From contig CAMAVQ010000017.1 in the NCBI GenBank assembly GCA_945861755.1, forward strand, positions 1 to 40,139: a DNA stretch of 40,139 nucleotides. The letters are read 5' to 3'. Below the pieces are notes generated by a model. The model worked only from the letters and a program-made list of their open reading frames with translations. It ran no database searches and was not told the origin of the DNA. The position numbers were made by a program, and so were the translations under genes. Positions within the stretch are counted from its first letter, which is position 1. Each line of letters begins with the position of its first letter. The DNA is from Gemmatimonas phototrophica. Its GTDB lineage: Bacteria; Latescibacterota; UBA2968; UBA8231. Positions 24,316 through 32,665 of the stretch are shown piece after piece.

Positions 24316-24344
24316 AGTATAACGCGGGGGTCTGAGGCTGTCAA
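24316..24344 (-). promoter_or_regulatory. Sigma70-type promoter for glnS
   Basis: TTGACA (24339-24344) and TATACT (24316-24321) on the reverse strand are separated by exactly 17 bases. Transcription should begin near 24309, giving a leader of about 37 bases. Confidence 0.8.
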
Positions 24345-24421
24345 CGAAGGCTGGATTTACGAGGAGAAATAGAATATATTATGCAGTTCTCTGCCTAACT
24401 CAAGAAGAAGGAGCCACACGT

Positions 24422-24964
24422 ATGTACGTCGCTAGCAAAATGTTTCTGACCAAAGGCATCGGCCAGCACCGCGAAAAGCTAGTCAGTTTCGAGTTGGCCC
24501 TGCGCGATGCCAGCCTCGCCCCTTACAATTTAGTGCGGGTCTCCAGCATCTTTCCCCCCCATTGCGAGATCATTCCCATCGATGACGGGGTCAAAGAGCT
24601 GAAACCCGGGCAGATCGTCCACTCGGTCATCTCCGAGTGTTCCAGTGACGAGAACCACCGCCTGATCGCCGCCTCAGTTGGGGTCGCCATCCCCCGCGAC
24701 CGCGACCAGTTCGGGTACTTGTCCGAGCACCACGCCTATGGGCAGGACCAGAAGGTAGCCGGCGACTACGCCGAGGATCTGGCCGCCCAGATGCTGGCCA
24801 CCATCCTGGGCATCAAATTCGACGCGGACCAGAGCTATGACGAGCGCCTGGATCTGTGGAAGTTGAGCGAGAAGATCGTCCAGACCCAGAACATCACCCA
24901 GACCGGGATAGGGCAGAACGGCCTGTGGACCACGGTACTGGCCGCCGCCGTACTGCTGCAATGA
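24422..24964 (+). CDS. pdaD: Pyruvoyl-dependent arginine decarboxylase
   Basis: A 180-aa proenzyme of the PvlArgDC family, which converts arginine to agmatine, the first step of a polyamine route. The self-cleavage site [10 protein letters not shown] (Ser41-Ser42, the second serine becoming the pyruvoyl group) is intact and later residues such as [10 protein letters not shown] fit the family. The length is near that of archaeal enzymes. AAGGAG lies eight bases before the ATG. Its stop overlaps the next start as ATGA, so it is coupled to the DHS-like gene. This family is commoner in Archaea but occurs in several bacterial phyla. Confidence 0.9.
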   Translation: MYVASKMFLTKGIGQHREKLVSFELALRDASLAPYNLVRVSSIFPPHCEIIPIDDGVKELKPGQIVHSVISECSSDENHRLIAASVGVAIPRDRDQFGYLSEHHAYGQDQKVAGDYAEDLAAQMLATILGIKFDADQSYDERLDLWKLSEKIVQTQNITQTGIGQNGLWTTVLAAAVLLQ

Positions 24965-26049
24965 GCAGTTTTCTCCAGGGGCGCTCTATTCGGCCCCGAC
25001 CCATCACCCCGCAGACCACCCTCACCGGGCTGGTGGACGAAACCTTCCTGGCCTACAATGCCGCCCGCCTGCGGGAGGCCTGCTGGCTCTACACCCGCAA
25101 GATGCTGGAGCCCGACGTCACCGTGGGTCTGAGCATCACCGGGGCCCTGACCCCGGCGGGACTGGGCATGTCGGCCTTTATCCCCCTGATCCAGAACGGT
25201 TTTGTCGATTGGATCGTCAGCACCGGGGCCAACCTCTACCACGACGCCCATTTCGCCTTGGGCCTAGAGATGCACGTGGGTTCGCCCACCCTCGACGACC
25301 GCCAGTTGCGCGAGCAGGGGGTGGTGCGCATCTATGATATCCTCTTCGACTACCAGGTGCTGCTCTCTACCGACGCCTTTTTCCGCGAGGTGCTGCGGGC
25401 CGAGGAGTTCCAGCGCGAGATGTCCACCGCCGAGTTCCATCATCACATCGGCAAATACCTGCGCGAACGCGAGAAGGCCCTGGGGGTCCAGCGCCTGAGC
25501 CTGCTCTCGGCGGCGCACGAGGCGGGCGTGCCGGTGTACACCTCCTCGCCGGGAGACAGCTCCATCGGCATGAACGTCGCCCGCCTGGCCCTCGACGGCA
25601 GCCGGCTGCGCCTCGACGTAGCCCGCGATGTCAACGAAACCGCAGCCCTGGTGCTGGGGGCCAAGCGCAAGGGCAAAAGCGCGGTGTGGATCTTGGGCGG
25701 GGGCTCGCCCAAGAACTTTGTGCTCCAGACTGAGCCACAGATCCAGGAAGTCCTGGGCATCGACGAGGTGGGGCACGACTACTTTTTGCAGATCACCGAC
25801 GCCCGCCCCGACACCGGCGGGCTTTCGGGGGCCACCCCCGCCGAAGCAGTGACCTGGGGCAAGGTGGACCCCGACAAACTGCCCGATACCGTCATCTGCT
25901 ACACCGACTCGACCATCGCCCTGCCCATCCTCACCGCCTACGCCCTGGCCAACCATGCCCCGCGCCCACTCTCCCGCCTCTACGACCAGCGCGAAGCCCT
26001 CTACGCCGACCTGGTGCGGGAATACCAGCAGGCGCAAAAAGAAAAATAA
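24961..26049 (+). CDS. Deoxyhypusine synthase-family protein
   Basis: A 362-aa NAD-dependent aminobutyl-transferase-like protein. The family glycine-rich NAD segments ([26 protein letters not shown]) and [16 protein letters not shown] are clear. The Lys equivalent to the active-site lysine of eukaryotic deoxyhypusine synthase is retained (Lys301, in TWGK). Bacteria generally lack eIF5A, so bacterial homologues are thought to make polyamines (for instance homospermidine or aminopropyl-agmatine-like products). ATGA-overlap with the arginine decarboxylase supports a polyamine role. The ATG at 24961 is set by that overlap. Confidence 0.88.
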   Translation: MSSFLQGRSIRPRPITPQTTLTGLVDETFLAYNAARLREACWLYTRKMLEPDVTVGLSITGALTPAGLGMSAFIPLIQNGFVDWIVSTGANLYHDAHFALGLEMHVGSPTLDDRQLREQGVVRIYDILFDYQVLLSTDAFFREVLRAEEFQREMSTAEFHHHIGKYLREREKALGVQRLSLLSAAHEAGVPVYTSSPGDSSIGMNVARLALDGSRLRLDVARDVNETAALVLGAKRKGKSAVWILGGGSPKNFVLQTEPQIQEVLGIDEVGHDYFLQITDARPDTGGLSGATPAEAVTWGKVDPDKLPDTVICYTDSTIALPILTAYALANHAPRPLSRLYDQREALYADLVREYQQAQKEK

Positions 26050-26086
26050 ACGTCCGGCGAGGAAGAACGTTCCTTCCCCGGCGGAC
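26040..26086 (-). terminator. Rho-independent terminator of the isomerase gene
   Basis: The reverse-strand hairpin GTCCGCCGGGGAAGG/TTCCTCGCCGGAC (26052-26086) is followed by TTTATTTTTCTTTTT. The T-run is the reverse complement of the Lys codons ending the DHS-like gene. Confidence 0.75.
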
Positions 26087-26097
26087 TTCGACTTCTC

Positions 26098-27030
26098 CTA
26101 CCTGATCACCCAGTGCCCCGAAGCCGGGGGATACTTGCCCTTGGCCGGCATACACTGGCGCAAATGCCGGCAACCGTAGGCAAAGCCTTCCAGTCCGGGC
26201 ATGCCCCGGTCCTCGTTCTCCACACACATAACGTAGTCGTATCCGGCCTCCACCATCGCCCCGGTGAGGGTGGTCCAGTTGATCTGGCCCCGTCCAGGCA
26301 CCCGGTACTGCCACCACCAGTTGCCGATGATGCCCTGCCGGTAGAGCATGCGCGGGCTGATCTCGCAGTCCTTGACGTCGGCGTAGTACCACTTGCCCGA
26401 GTACTCGCGGATCACATCCTCGGCAGGCAAAATCATCATCCACACCCAGTGGGAAGGATCGCAGGACAGGCCCAGATGATCGGAAGGCACCGCGTCGAGA
26501 ATGCGGTCCCACATCTCCGGGTTGCAGCCGATATTGCCCATACGCACCGCCACATCGAGGGCAATCTTGATGTTCTTTTCCTCGGCCACCTTGACCACCG
26601 GGGTGAACATCTCTTTGAAGCGGGCCACCAGTTCGGTGCAGCGGTCGGAGCCATTGTCGGGGGGCGAGGAGAACATGCCGTAGAACTGGCCGTTGCGCAG
26701 CGGCGCGCCGCTGCCGGTGAGCACCACCGGGGTGCCCAAGACACTGGCCGAATGGATGGCCTTGATCAGGCGGGCCTGTTGGGCCTGGCGCACCTGGGCG
26801 TCGTCGTCGAGCAAGTTGCAGTGCGAGGTGAGACAGGCCAGGTACAGACCCTGGGCGGCCAAGGTTTCCACCACCTGGGCCGGTCCCTCTTTGAGGATGA
26901 GGTCCGAATCGAGAGCACCGCTGTCACCCAGACGCACGCAGTCGAAGTCGTGCTCTTTGCCCCAGCGGGCGCACTCCTCCAGGCTCCAGCCGTTCTGGCC
27001 ACCGGCGTTGGTGAAGAAACTGATATCCAT
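26098..27030 (-). CDS. Sugar phosphate isomerase/epimerase-like TIM-barrel protein
   Basis: A 310-aa AP-endonuclease-2-type TIM barrel like many xylose-isomerase-like sugar epimerases. Typical elements are the LGDSGALDSDLI start, TGSGAPLRNG, IALDVAVRMGNIG, LSCDPSHWVWM (metal ligand region), YYADVKDCEI and VENEDRGMPG with its Glu. The substrate is unknown; such genes often sit beside Gfo/Idh enzymes. ATG 27030 has AGGAGG six bases upstream. It is divergent from dapL with a 76-bp gap, and ends near a terminator overlapping the DHS-like gene. Confidence 0.85.
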   Translation of the reverse strand: MDISFFTNAGGQNGWSLEECARWGKEHDFDCVRLGDSGALDSDLILKEGPAQVVETLAAQGLYLACLTSHCNLLDDDAQVRQAQQARLIKAIHSASVLGTPVVLTGSGAPLRNGQFYGMFSSPPDNGSDRCTELVARFKEMFTPVVKVAEEKNIKIALDVAVRMGNIGCNPEMWDRILDAVPSDHLGLSCDPSHWVWMMILPAEDVIREYSGKWYYADVKDCEISPRMLYRQGIIGNWWWQYRVPGRGQINWTTLTGAMVEAGYDYVMCVENEDRGMPGLEGFAYGCRHLRQCMPAKGKYPPASGHWVIR

Positions 27031-27106
27031 CTGTCCTCCTGTTGGGATTGTCTGGCGATGGGCTTGTCCTTAGATTTCTGCGGACCTCAAAAAGAAAGAG
27101 AATCAC

Positions 27107-28333
27107 ATGGCGCTGATCAATGAAAATTATCTCAAACTCAAAGCCGGCTACCTTTTCCCCGAAATAGGCCGCCGCACCCGGGCCTTTGCCCAGGCCCACC
27201 CCGAGGCCAAGATTATCCGCCTGGGGATCGGCGATGTGGTCAAGGCCCTCCCCAAACCGGTGGTCAGAGCCATGAAAGCCGCCGCCGAGGAGTTGGCCCA
27301 CGACGAAACCTTCCGCGGCTATCCCCCCGAACAGGGCTACGACTTTCTGCTGCAGGCGGTGGTGGACAACGAGTACAAACCGCGCGGCGTCGAGATCCAG
27401 CCCGACGAAGTGTTCATCTCCGACAGTTCCAAGTGCGATTCGGCCAATATCCAGGAGATATTCGGCCTCGACAACGTCGTCGCCCTCACCGACCCGGTGT
27501 ACCCGGTGTACTGCGACAGCAACGTGATCGCCGGCCGCACCGGCCTGCCCAACGACCAGGGGCGTTATGCCGGCATGGTCTACCTGCCCTGCACCGCCGA
27601 GAACAACTTTGTGCCCGCCCTGCCCCGGGAGCACGTGGACATCATCTATCTTTGTTCGCCCAACAACCCCACCGGGGCAGTGATGACCCGCCAAGATCTG
27701 GAGGAGTGGGTCAAATACGCCCAGCGCAAGCGGGCCATCATCCTCTTCGACGCGGCCTATGAATCCTATATCACTGACCCCGAGATTCCCCATTCCATCT
27801 ACGAGATCCCCGGGGCACGCGAGGTGGCCATCGAGCTGCGGAGCTTCTCCAAAACCGCCGGCTTCACCGGCACCCGCTGCGCCTTCACCGTGGTGCCCAA
27901 GGACCTAGTTGCCTACACCCGCTCGGGGGATGCGGCGGCCTTACACCCCATCTGGTACCGCCGCCAGACCACCAAGTTCAACGGCGTGGCGTACGTGGTG
28001 CAGCGCGGGGCCGAGGCCTCCTACTCCCCCCAGGGAAAGAAGGCGGTGCGCAAGCTAATCAAATACTACCTGGATAACGCCGCGTACATGCGCCAGCAGC
28101 TGGCTAGCGGTGGTTATACAGTGTACGGCGGGGTCAACGCTCCGTACCTGTGGCTGCGAACCCCGGCGGGCCAGGGCAGCTGGGAGTTTTTCGACACCCT
28201 GCTGAACAAAGCCAATGTGGTGGGCACCCCGGGGGCGGGCTTCGGCGCCACCGGCGAAGGATACCTGCGCCTCTCGGCCTTCAACCACCGCGAGGCCATC
28301 GAAGAGGCCATGGTCCGCATCGCCCGGCTCTAG
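27107..28333 (+). CDS. dapL: LL-diaminopimelate aminotransferase
   Basis: A 408-aa PLP-dependent class I/II aminotransferase that makes LL-diaminopimelate directly from tetrahydrodipicolinate, bypassing the succinylase branch of lysine and peptidoglycan synthesis. The start [49 protein letters not shown] and the PLP lysine in [15 protein letters not shown] (Lys249) are diagnostic for DapL. The length matches the family (about 410). It is followed two bases later by pyruvate kinase. A weak AAAGAG site precedes the ATG. Confidence 0.94.
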   Translation: MALINENYLKLKAGYLFPEIGRRTRAFAQAHPEAKIIRLGIGDVVKALPKPVVRAMKAAAEELAHDETFRGYPPEQGYDFLLQAVVDNEYKPRGVEIQPDEVFISDSSKCDSANIQEIFGLDNVVALTDPVYPVYCDSNVIAGRTGLPNDQGRYAGMVYLPCTAENNFVPALPREHVDIIYLCSPNNPTGAVMTRQDLEEWVKYAQRKRAIILFDAAYESYITDPEIPHSIYEIPGAREVAIELRSFSKTAGFTGTRCAFTVVPKDLVAYTRSGDAAALHPIWYRRQTTKFNGVAYVVQRGAEASYSPQGKKAVRKLIKYYLDNAAYMRQQLASGGYTVYGGVNAPYLWLRTPAGQGSWEFFDTLLNKANVVGTPGAGFGATGEGYLRLSAFNHREAIEEAMVRIARL

Positions 28334-28335
28334 CC

Positions 28336-29766
28336 ATGATGCCGCGGCGTGCCAAAATCGTCTGCACCATCGGGCCAGCCAGTGCCGCGCCCGAGAAGCT
28401 GGCAGCGCTGATCGAGGCCGGCATGGACGTGGCCCGCCTCAACTTTTCCCACGGCACCCACCAGGACCACGCTCAGGTCATCGCCGACCTGCGGCGTCTG
28501 GCCGCAAAGGCCGGCAAACCCCTGGCTATCCTCCAGGATCTGCAGGGACCCAAAATCCGCACCGGCCCCTTGGCCGCCGGCCTGGTCGAACTCCAGGCGG
28601 GTAGTCTCTTCAGCATCACCACCCGCTCGGTGCCCGGCGACGCCGTCTGCGTCTCCACCACCTACCAGCACCTGCCCACAGACGTGAAGCCCGGCGACCA
28701 GATCCTGCTCAGCGACGGCCTGCTGCGCCTGGAGGTAAAGGTGGTGCGCGGCGAGGACATCGAGTGCCGGGTGGTGGATGGCGGCCAGCTGCGGGCGCGG
28801 GCCGGCATCAACTTGCCCGGCGTCCAGGTGAGCGCCCCCTCACTGACCGAGAAGGACCAGGAAGACCTCGAATTCGGCATCACCCAGGAAGTGGACTACG
28901 TGGCGCTCTCCTTTGTGCGGCGGGCCGCCGACGTGATCGACCTCAAGGAGCGGCTCGCCCGGCGGGGGGCGTGCATCGGCGTGGTGCCCAAGATCGAGAA
29001 ACCCCAGGCCCTCGGCGAACTGGAGGCCATCCTCCTGGCCGCCGACGCGGTGATGATCGCCCGCGGCGACCTGGGGGTAGAGCTCCCGCCCGAACAAGTT
29101 CCCTTCATCCAGAAGCAGATCATCCGCCAGGCAGCCCAACTCAAAGTGCCGGTGATCACCGCCACCCAGATGCTCGAATCCATGATCGAACATCCGCGTC
29201 CCACCCGCGCCGAAGCCTCCGACGTGGCCAACGCCATCTTCGACGGCACCGACGCTGTGATGTTGTCGGGCGAAACCGCCGCCGGCCACTATCCGGTGGA
29301 GGCGGCGGCGATGATGGCCCGCATCGTGCGCGAGACCGAGACCCACCTGGCCTTTGCGCCCCAGCGTTGGCGCCGCGAAGAAGAAACGCGCTCCTTTTCC
29401 GACGCCATGGCCCAGGCTGCCTGCCGGGTGGCGGCCCAGGTAAAAGCCGTCGCCATCATCGCCTTCACCCAATCCGGCTTCACTGCCCGCCTCATCTCCA
29501 AACACCGCCCGCCAGTACCGGTGATCGCCTTCACCCACCACATGTCGATCTGCCGCCGGCTCAATCTCTACTGGGGCGTGCTCCCCCGCTTTTCCCCTTT
29601 CATCGCCGACACGGAACAGATGATCGCCAGGGCCGACGCCGCCCTGCTGCAGGAGGGTCTCACCCAGCCGGGCGATCCCCTGGTCTTTCTGGCCGGCAGC
29701 CCCCCCCACCAGCAGGGGACCACCAATCTGATGAAACTACACCGGGCCGGCGAAGGACTGACCTGA
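28336..29766 (+). CDS. pyk: Pyruvate kinase
   Basis: A 476-aa glycolytic enzyme transferring phosphate from phosphoenolpyruvate to ADP. Motifs in order: RRAKIVCTIGPAS (start), LNFSHG, the IEKP-containing VVPKIEKPQAL, MIARGDLGVELP, the ITATQMLESMI signature and DVANAIFDGTDAVMLSGETAAG. The C-terminal regulatory domain is of normal length. ATG 28336 (followed by a second ATG) lies two bases after the dapL stop with no clear Shine-Dalgarno, so it depends on coupling with dapL. An in-frame extension to 28150 overlaps dapL and is rejected. Confidence 0.95.
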   Translation: MMPRRAKIVCTIGPASAAPEKLAALIEAGMDVARLNFSHGTHQDHAQVIADLRRLAAKAGKPLAILQDLQGPKIRTGPLAAGLVELQAGSLFSITTRSVPGDAVCVSTTYQHLPTDVKPGDQILLSDGLLRLEVKVVRGEDIECRVVDGGQLRARAGINLPGVQVSAPSLTEKDQEDLEFGITQEVDYVALSFVRRAADVIDLKERLARRGACIGVVPKIEKPQALGELEAILLAADAVMIARGDLGVELPPEQVPFIQKQIIRQAAQLKVPVITATQMLESMIEHPRPTRAEASDVANAIFDGTDAVMLSGETAAGHYPVEAAAMMARIVRETETHLAFAPQRWRREEETRSFSDAMAQAACRVAAQVKAVAIIAFTQSGFTARLISKHRPPVPVIAFTHHMSICRRLNLYWGVLPRFSPFIADTEQMIARADAALLQEGLTQPGDPLVFLAGSPPHQQGTTNLMKLHRAGEGLT

Positions 29767-29795
29767 GCGCGGTTATAGTTTTATAAACATCCCCA

Positions 29796-29824
29796 TTGAC
29801 AATACCCCCAGAGCACCATAAATT
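29796..29824 (+). promoter_or_regulatory. Promoter for small RHH-like gene and nadA
   Basis: TTGACA (29796-29801) and TAAATT (29819-29824) are separated by 17 bases in a markedly AT-rich tract after pyk. A run of TATATATTTATTATATA lies between the -10 box and the ATG at 29865. Confidence 0.7.
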
Positions 29825-29864
29825 TTATACATCTGTTATATATTTATTATATAAAAATTAAATA

Positions 29865-30080
29865 ATGCCTCCTGCTAAAAAACTCAAAACCGGCAAGGCC
29901 AAGGTCAGGACCTTCTCCGCCACGGAGCGGGACTACCAGATGCTGGACGCCGTGGCCCACTACCACGGGACCAGCAAGAGCGCCATGATCACCGGTTTGA
30001 TCCGCAAGGAATTCTGGCGGGTCTTTCCCAACGGCACCGAGGATATCTCCCCTGACGAAGGAGCTAAGACCGAGCCATGA
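29865..30080 (+). CDS. Small ribbon-helix-helix-like protein
   Basis: A 71-aa basic protein. The core KVRTFSATERDYQMLDAVAHYHGTSKSAMITGLIRKEF (given as one motif area, residues 13-50) fits a short strand followed by two helices, the ribbon-helix-helix plan of small dimeric repressors; family assignment is by eye. It is preceded by its own promoter and an A-rich leader without a Shine-Dalgarno. Its stop overlaps the nadA start as ATGA. The pairing suggests a regulator of NAD synthesis or autoregulation of this operon, which is inference. Confidence 0.72.
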   Translation: MPPAKKLKTGKAKVRTFSATERDYQMLDAVAHYHGTSKSAMITGLIRKEFWRVFPNGTEDISPDEGAKTEP

Positions 30081-31066
30081 GTCAAGTTCTCTCCCCGGAC
30101 AAGTCCCTCGACTACTATCACTACTCCCACCTCCCTAAGGAGGAGCTGGTCGCCCGGATCGAGCGGCTGCGCCGGGAGAAGAACGCCGTTATTCTGGCCC
30201 ACAACTACCAGGTGGGCGAGATCCAGGACCTGGCCGATTTCACCGGCGACTCCCTGGGACTGTCGCTGGAAGCCACTAAGACAGACGCCGACCTGATCGT
30301 CTTCTGTGGCGTGAACTTCATGGCCGAATCCGCCAAGATCCTCAATCCCGAAAAGCGGGTGCTGCTGCCCCATATCGGTGCCGGTTGTTCCCTGGCCGAC
30401 TCCATCACCCCCGAGAGCCTGGACGACTGGAAGGCCCGCTATCCCGGATATACCGTAGTCACCTACATCAATTCCTCGGCCGAGGTGAAGGCCGAGTCCT
30501 ACATCTGCTGCACCTCGGCCAATGCCGTCTCGGTGGTGCGCAGCCTCGATACCGACAAGATTCTCTTTACTCCAGACCGCAACCTGGGCCGCTGGGTGGC
30601 CGCGCAGGTGCCCGAGAAGGAAATCGCCATCTACGACGGGGTCTGCCCCACCCACGACGTGTTGCGCGGCGCCAGTCTGGAGCGCACCCACGGCACCTAT
30701 CCCGACGCCATCATCATCGCCCACCCTGAGTGCCGCCAGGACGTGATCGAACTAGCCCACGAGGTCTGCTCCACTACTGGCATGATCAAGGCAGTGGCCA
30801 AGTACCCCCTGGCCAAAACCTTCATCATCGCCACCGAACACGGCATGATCCACCAGCTCAAATTGCGCTTCCCCGACAAGGAATTCGTCCCCGCCGACGG
30901 CTGCATCGGCTGCCGGCTGCACTGCCCGTACATGAAGATGACCGGCTTGCAGGACGTGTATTTCGCCCTGGAGGAAGAGCGTTTCGAGATCGAATTGGCA
31001 GAGGACGTCATCGAAGGGGCGCGCCTAGCCCTGGAACGGATGATGGCCGTACCGCGCGACCACTGA
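30077..31066 (+). CDS. nadA: Quinolinate synthase
   Basis: A 329-aa iron-sulfur enzyme that condenses iminoaspartate and dihydroxyacetone phosphate to quinolinate in de novo NAD synthesis. The three cluster cysteines are visible: in VFCGVNFMAESAKIL, near HPECRQDV, and in DGCIGCRLHCPYM; the NSSAEVKAES and CPTHDVL blocks are also conserved. It is full length. It overlaps the RHH-like gene by four bases; nadB and nadC are not in the window. A strong terminator follows at 31095. Confidence 0.94.
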   Translation: MSQVLSPDKSLDYYHYSHLPKEELVARIERLRREKNAVILAHNYQVGEIQDLADFTGDSLGLSLEATKTDADLIVFCGVNFMAESAKILNPEKRVLLPHIGAGCSLADSITPESLDDWKARYPGYTVVTYINSSAEVKAESYICCTSANAVSVVRSLDTDKILFTPDRNLGRWVAAQVPEKEIAIYDGVCPTHDVLRGASLERTHGTYPDAIIIAHPECRQDVIELAHEVCSTTGMIKAVAKYPLAKTFIIATEHGMIHQLKLRFPDKEFVPADGCIGCRLHCPYMKMTGLQDVYFALEEERFEIELAEDVIEGARLALERMMAVPRDH

Positions 31067-31094
31067 AGGCCCCCTCCATCCCGCCTGCACAGCG

Positions 31095-31125
31095 ACCCGC
31101 CTGACAGTATCCAGGCGGGTTTTCT
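31095..31125 (+). terminator. Rho-independent terminator after nadA
   Basis: ACCCGCCTG (31095-31103) and CAGGCGGGT (31112-31120) form a perfect 9-bp stem with an 8-base loop, followed by TTTCTTATTT. The promoter for the next operon starts right after it. Confidence 0.9.
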
Positions 31126-31128
31126 TAT

Positions 31129-31158
31129 TTGACACCCCCATCGGTTTTATTGTATTCT
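31129..31158 (+). promoter_or_regulatory. Promoter for NHL/GNAT/epimerase/dioxygenase operon
   Basis: TTGACA (31129-31134) and TATTCT (31153-31158) are separated by 18 bases. In the leader, CCTTG-GGGCCCT-CAAGG could form a small hairpin covering the AAGGAGG ribosome binding site just before the ATG at 31246. Confidence 0.65.
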
Positions 31159-31245
31159 CACGCAGCCCGCTACCAGAAGCGGCGCCTCAGCTAGAGCGCC
31201 ACCGCCGTCGCCCCTCGACCTTGGGGCCCTCAAGGAGGATTCTCA

Positions 31246-32109
31246 ATGAAATTGGTAGGTTCAGGAGCGTTTACCTACGAAGTGCAGGAAGGCTGGGCAC
31301 GGTTGCCGGCCGGCTGGAAATTGGGCTGGATCGCGGCCGTGGCCGTCGACTCTCAGGACCGGGTGTACGTGTACAGCCGCAGCGAACACCCCCTGATCGT
31401 CTTCGACCGGGAGGGGAATTTCCTCGCCTCCTTGGGCAAGGAAGTGCTCGAAGACGCACACGGCATCTGGATCGACGAAAAGGACCAGCTCTATTGTGTT
31501 GAACGCGAGACCCACTGTATGCGCAAGTTCAACAGCCAAGGAGAACTGCTGCTGACCATCGGCAACCCCCACCAGCAGGGTGCCGAGGGCGAGCCCTTCA
31601 ACCTGCCCACCGACCTGGCCATCGACGCGCAGGGCGACCTGTACATCTCCGACGGATACGGCAACGCCCGTATCCACAAGTACTCCCCGACTGGCCAGCG
31701 GCTCAAATCGTGGGGAAAGCCGGGGACCGGGCCCGGGGAGTTCGACCTGCCCCACTGCGTGCGGGTGGACCGCCACAATCGGCTGCTGGTGGCCGACCGC
31801 ACCAACAACCGCATTCAGTTCTTCGACACCGAAGGGAACTACCTGATGGAGTGGGGCGGCTTCCACCAGCCGGACACCATCTTTATTGACAAAGACGACA
31901 TCATCTACGTGGCCGAACTGGAACAGCGGGTCAGCATCCTCACCCTGGAGGGCGAGCGACTGACCCAATGGGGCAGCGGCCAGCGCCTCGACCTGCCCGG
32001 AGAATTTCTGGGCTGCCCGCACGGCATCTGGGCCGACTCGCGCGGCGACCTGTACGTCAGCGAGGTGCAGACCGACGGCCGGCTGCAGAAGTTTATCCGC
32101 CAACGTTGA
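31246..32109 (+). CDS. NHL-repeat beta-propeller protein
   Basis: A 287-aa protein of repeated NHL-type strands: AVAVDSQDRVYVYSR, HGIWIDEKDQLYCVE, DLAIDAQGDLYISDG, CVRVDRHNRLLVADR and HGIWADSRGDLYVSE, at roughly 45-residue spacing, which fits a six-bladed propeller. No signal peptide is seen, unlike many secreted NHL proteins. Some relatives (for example peptidylglycine lyase-like) are enzymes, but no active-site set is evident. AAGGAGG precedes the ATG. It is first in an operon with a GNAT, an epimerase and a dioxygenase. Confidence 0.85.
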   Translation: MKLVGSGAFTYEVQEGWARLPAGWKLGWIAAVAVDSQDRVYVYSRSEHPLIVFDREGNFLASLGKEVLEDAHGIWIDEKDQLYCVERETHCMRKFNSQGELLLTIGNPHQQGAEGEPFNLPTDLAIDAQGDLYISDGYGNARIHKYSPTGQRLKSWGKPGTGPGEFDLPHCVRVDRHNRLLVADRTNNRIQFFDTEGNYLMEWGGFHQPDTIFIDKDDIIYVAELEQRVSILTLEGERLTQWGSGQRLDLPGEFLGCPHGIWADSRGDLYVSEVQTDGRLQKFIRQR

Positions 32110-32113
32110 ACCC

Positions 32114-32665
32114 ATGCACCTGGAACTGCCCCTGCACACCCCGCGCCTACTCCTGCGCGACTTTGTCGAAGCCGACTGGGAGGCGGTCCAGGAATACGCC
32201 TGCCTGCCCGAGGTGGTGCGCTACATGCCCTGGGGACCCAACAGCGAAGCTGACACCCGCGACTTTATCGGCCGGGCCCTCGCTGCCCAGGCCGTGGTCC
32301 CGCGTGTCAGCTTTGAACTGGCGGTGATCTGGCGCGAGAGCGGGCAACTGATCGGCGGCTGCGGCCTGAGCGTGCAGAACCAGCCCCACCGGGTGGGTGA
32401 GATCGGCTACTGCCTGCGCCCTGACTTCTGGGGCCGGGGCTGCGCTGCCGAGGCGGCCGGGGCCCTGCTGGCCCTGGGCTTCGAGCAGCTGCAATTACAC
32501 CGCATCCAGGCCGCCTGCGATCCAGAAAACGCCGGTTCGCGCCGGGTGCTGGAAAAAACCGGCATGCGGATCGAGGGCCGGCTGCGGCAGAACCTTTACA
32601 TCCGTGGGCAGTGGAGGGACTCACTAGAGTGGTCCATCCTCGAACACGAGTGGCGCAGCCGCTGA
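32114..32665 (+). CDS. GNAT acetyltransferase (RimJ/RimL-like)
   Basis: A 183-aa acetyl-CoA-dependent N-acetyltransferase. The start ELPLHTPRLLLRDFVEADWE is typical of RimJ/L-type enzymes; the acetyl-CoA loop lies in EIGYCLRPDFWGRGCAAEA, and NAGSRRVLEKTGMRIEG is the usual last element. The acceptor is unknown; protein N-termini and small amines are both possible. It starts four bases after the NHL gene and its stop overlaps the epimerase start as TGATG. Confidence 0.88.
   Translation: MHLELPLHTPRLLLRDFVEADWEAVQEYACLPEVVRYMPWGPNSEADTRDFIGRALAAQAVVPRVSFELAVIWRESGQLIGGCGLSVQNQPHRVGEIGYCLRPDFWGRGCAAEAAGALLALGFEQLQLHRIQAACDPENAGSRRVLEKTGMRIEGRLRQNLYIRGQWRDSLEWSILEHEWRSR

Noticed and set aside
24272-24344. 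Longer N-terminus for GlnRS starting at 24344
   Set aside because: That start lies in the -35 box of a consensus promoter, and the ATG at 24272 has a ribosome binding site.
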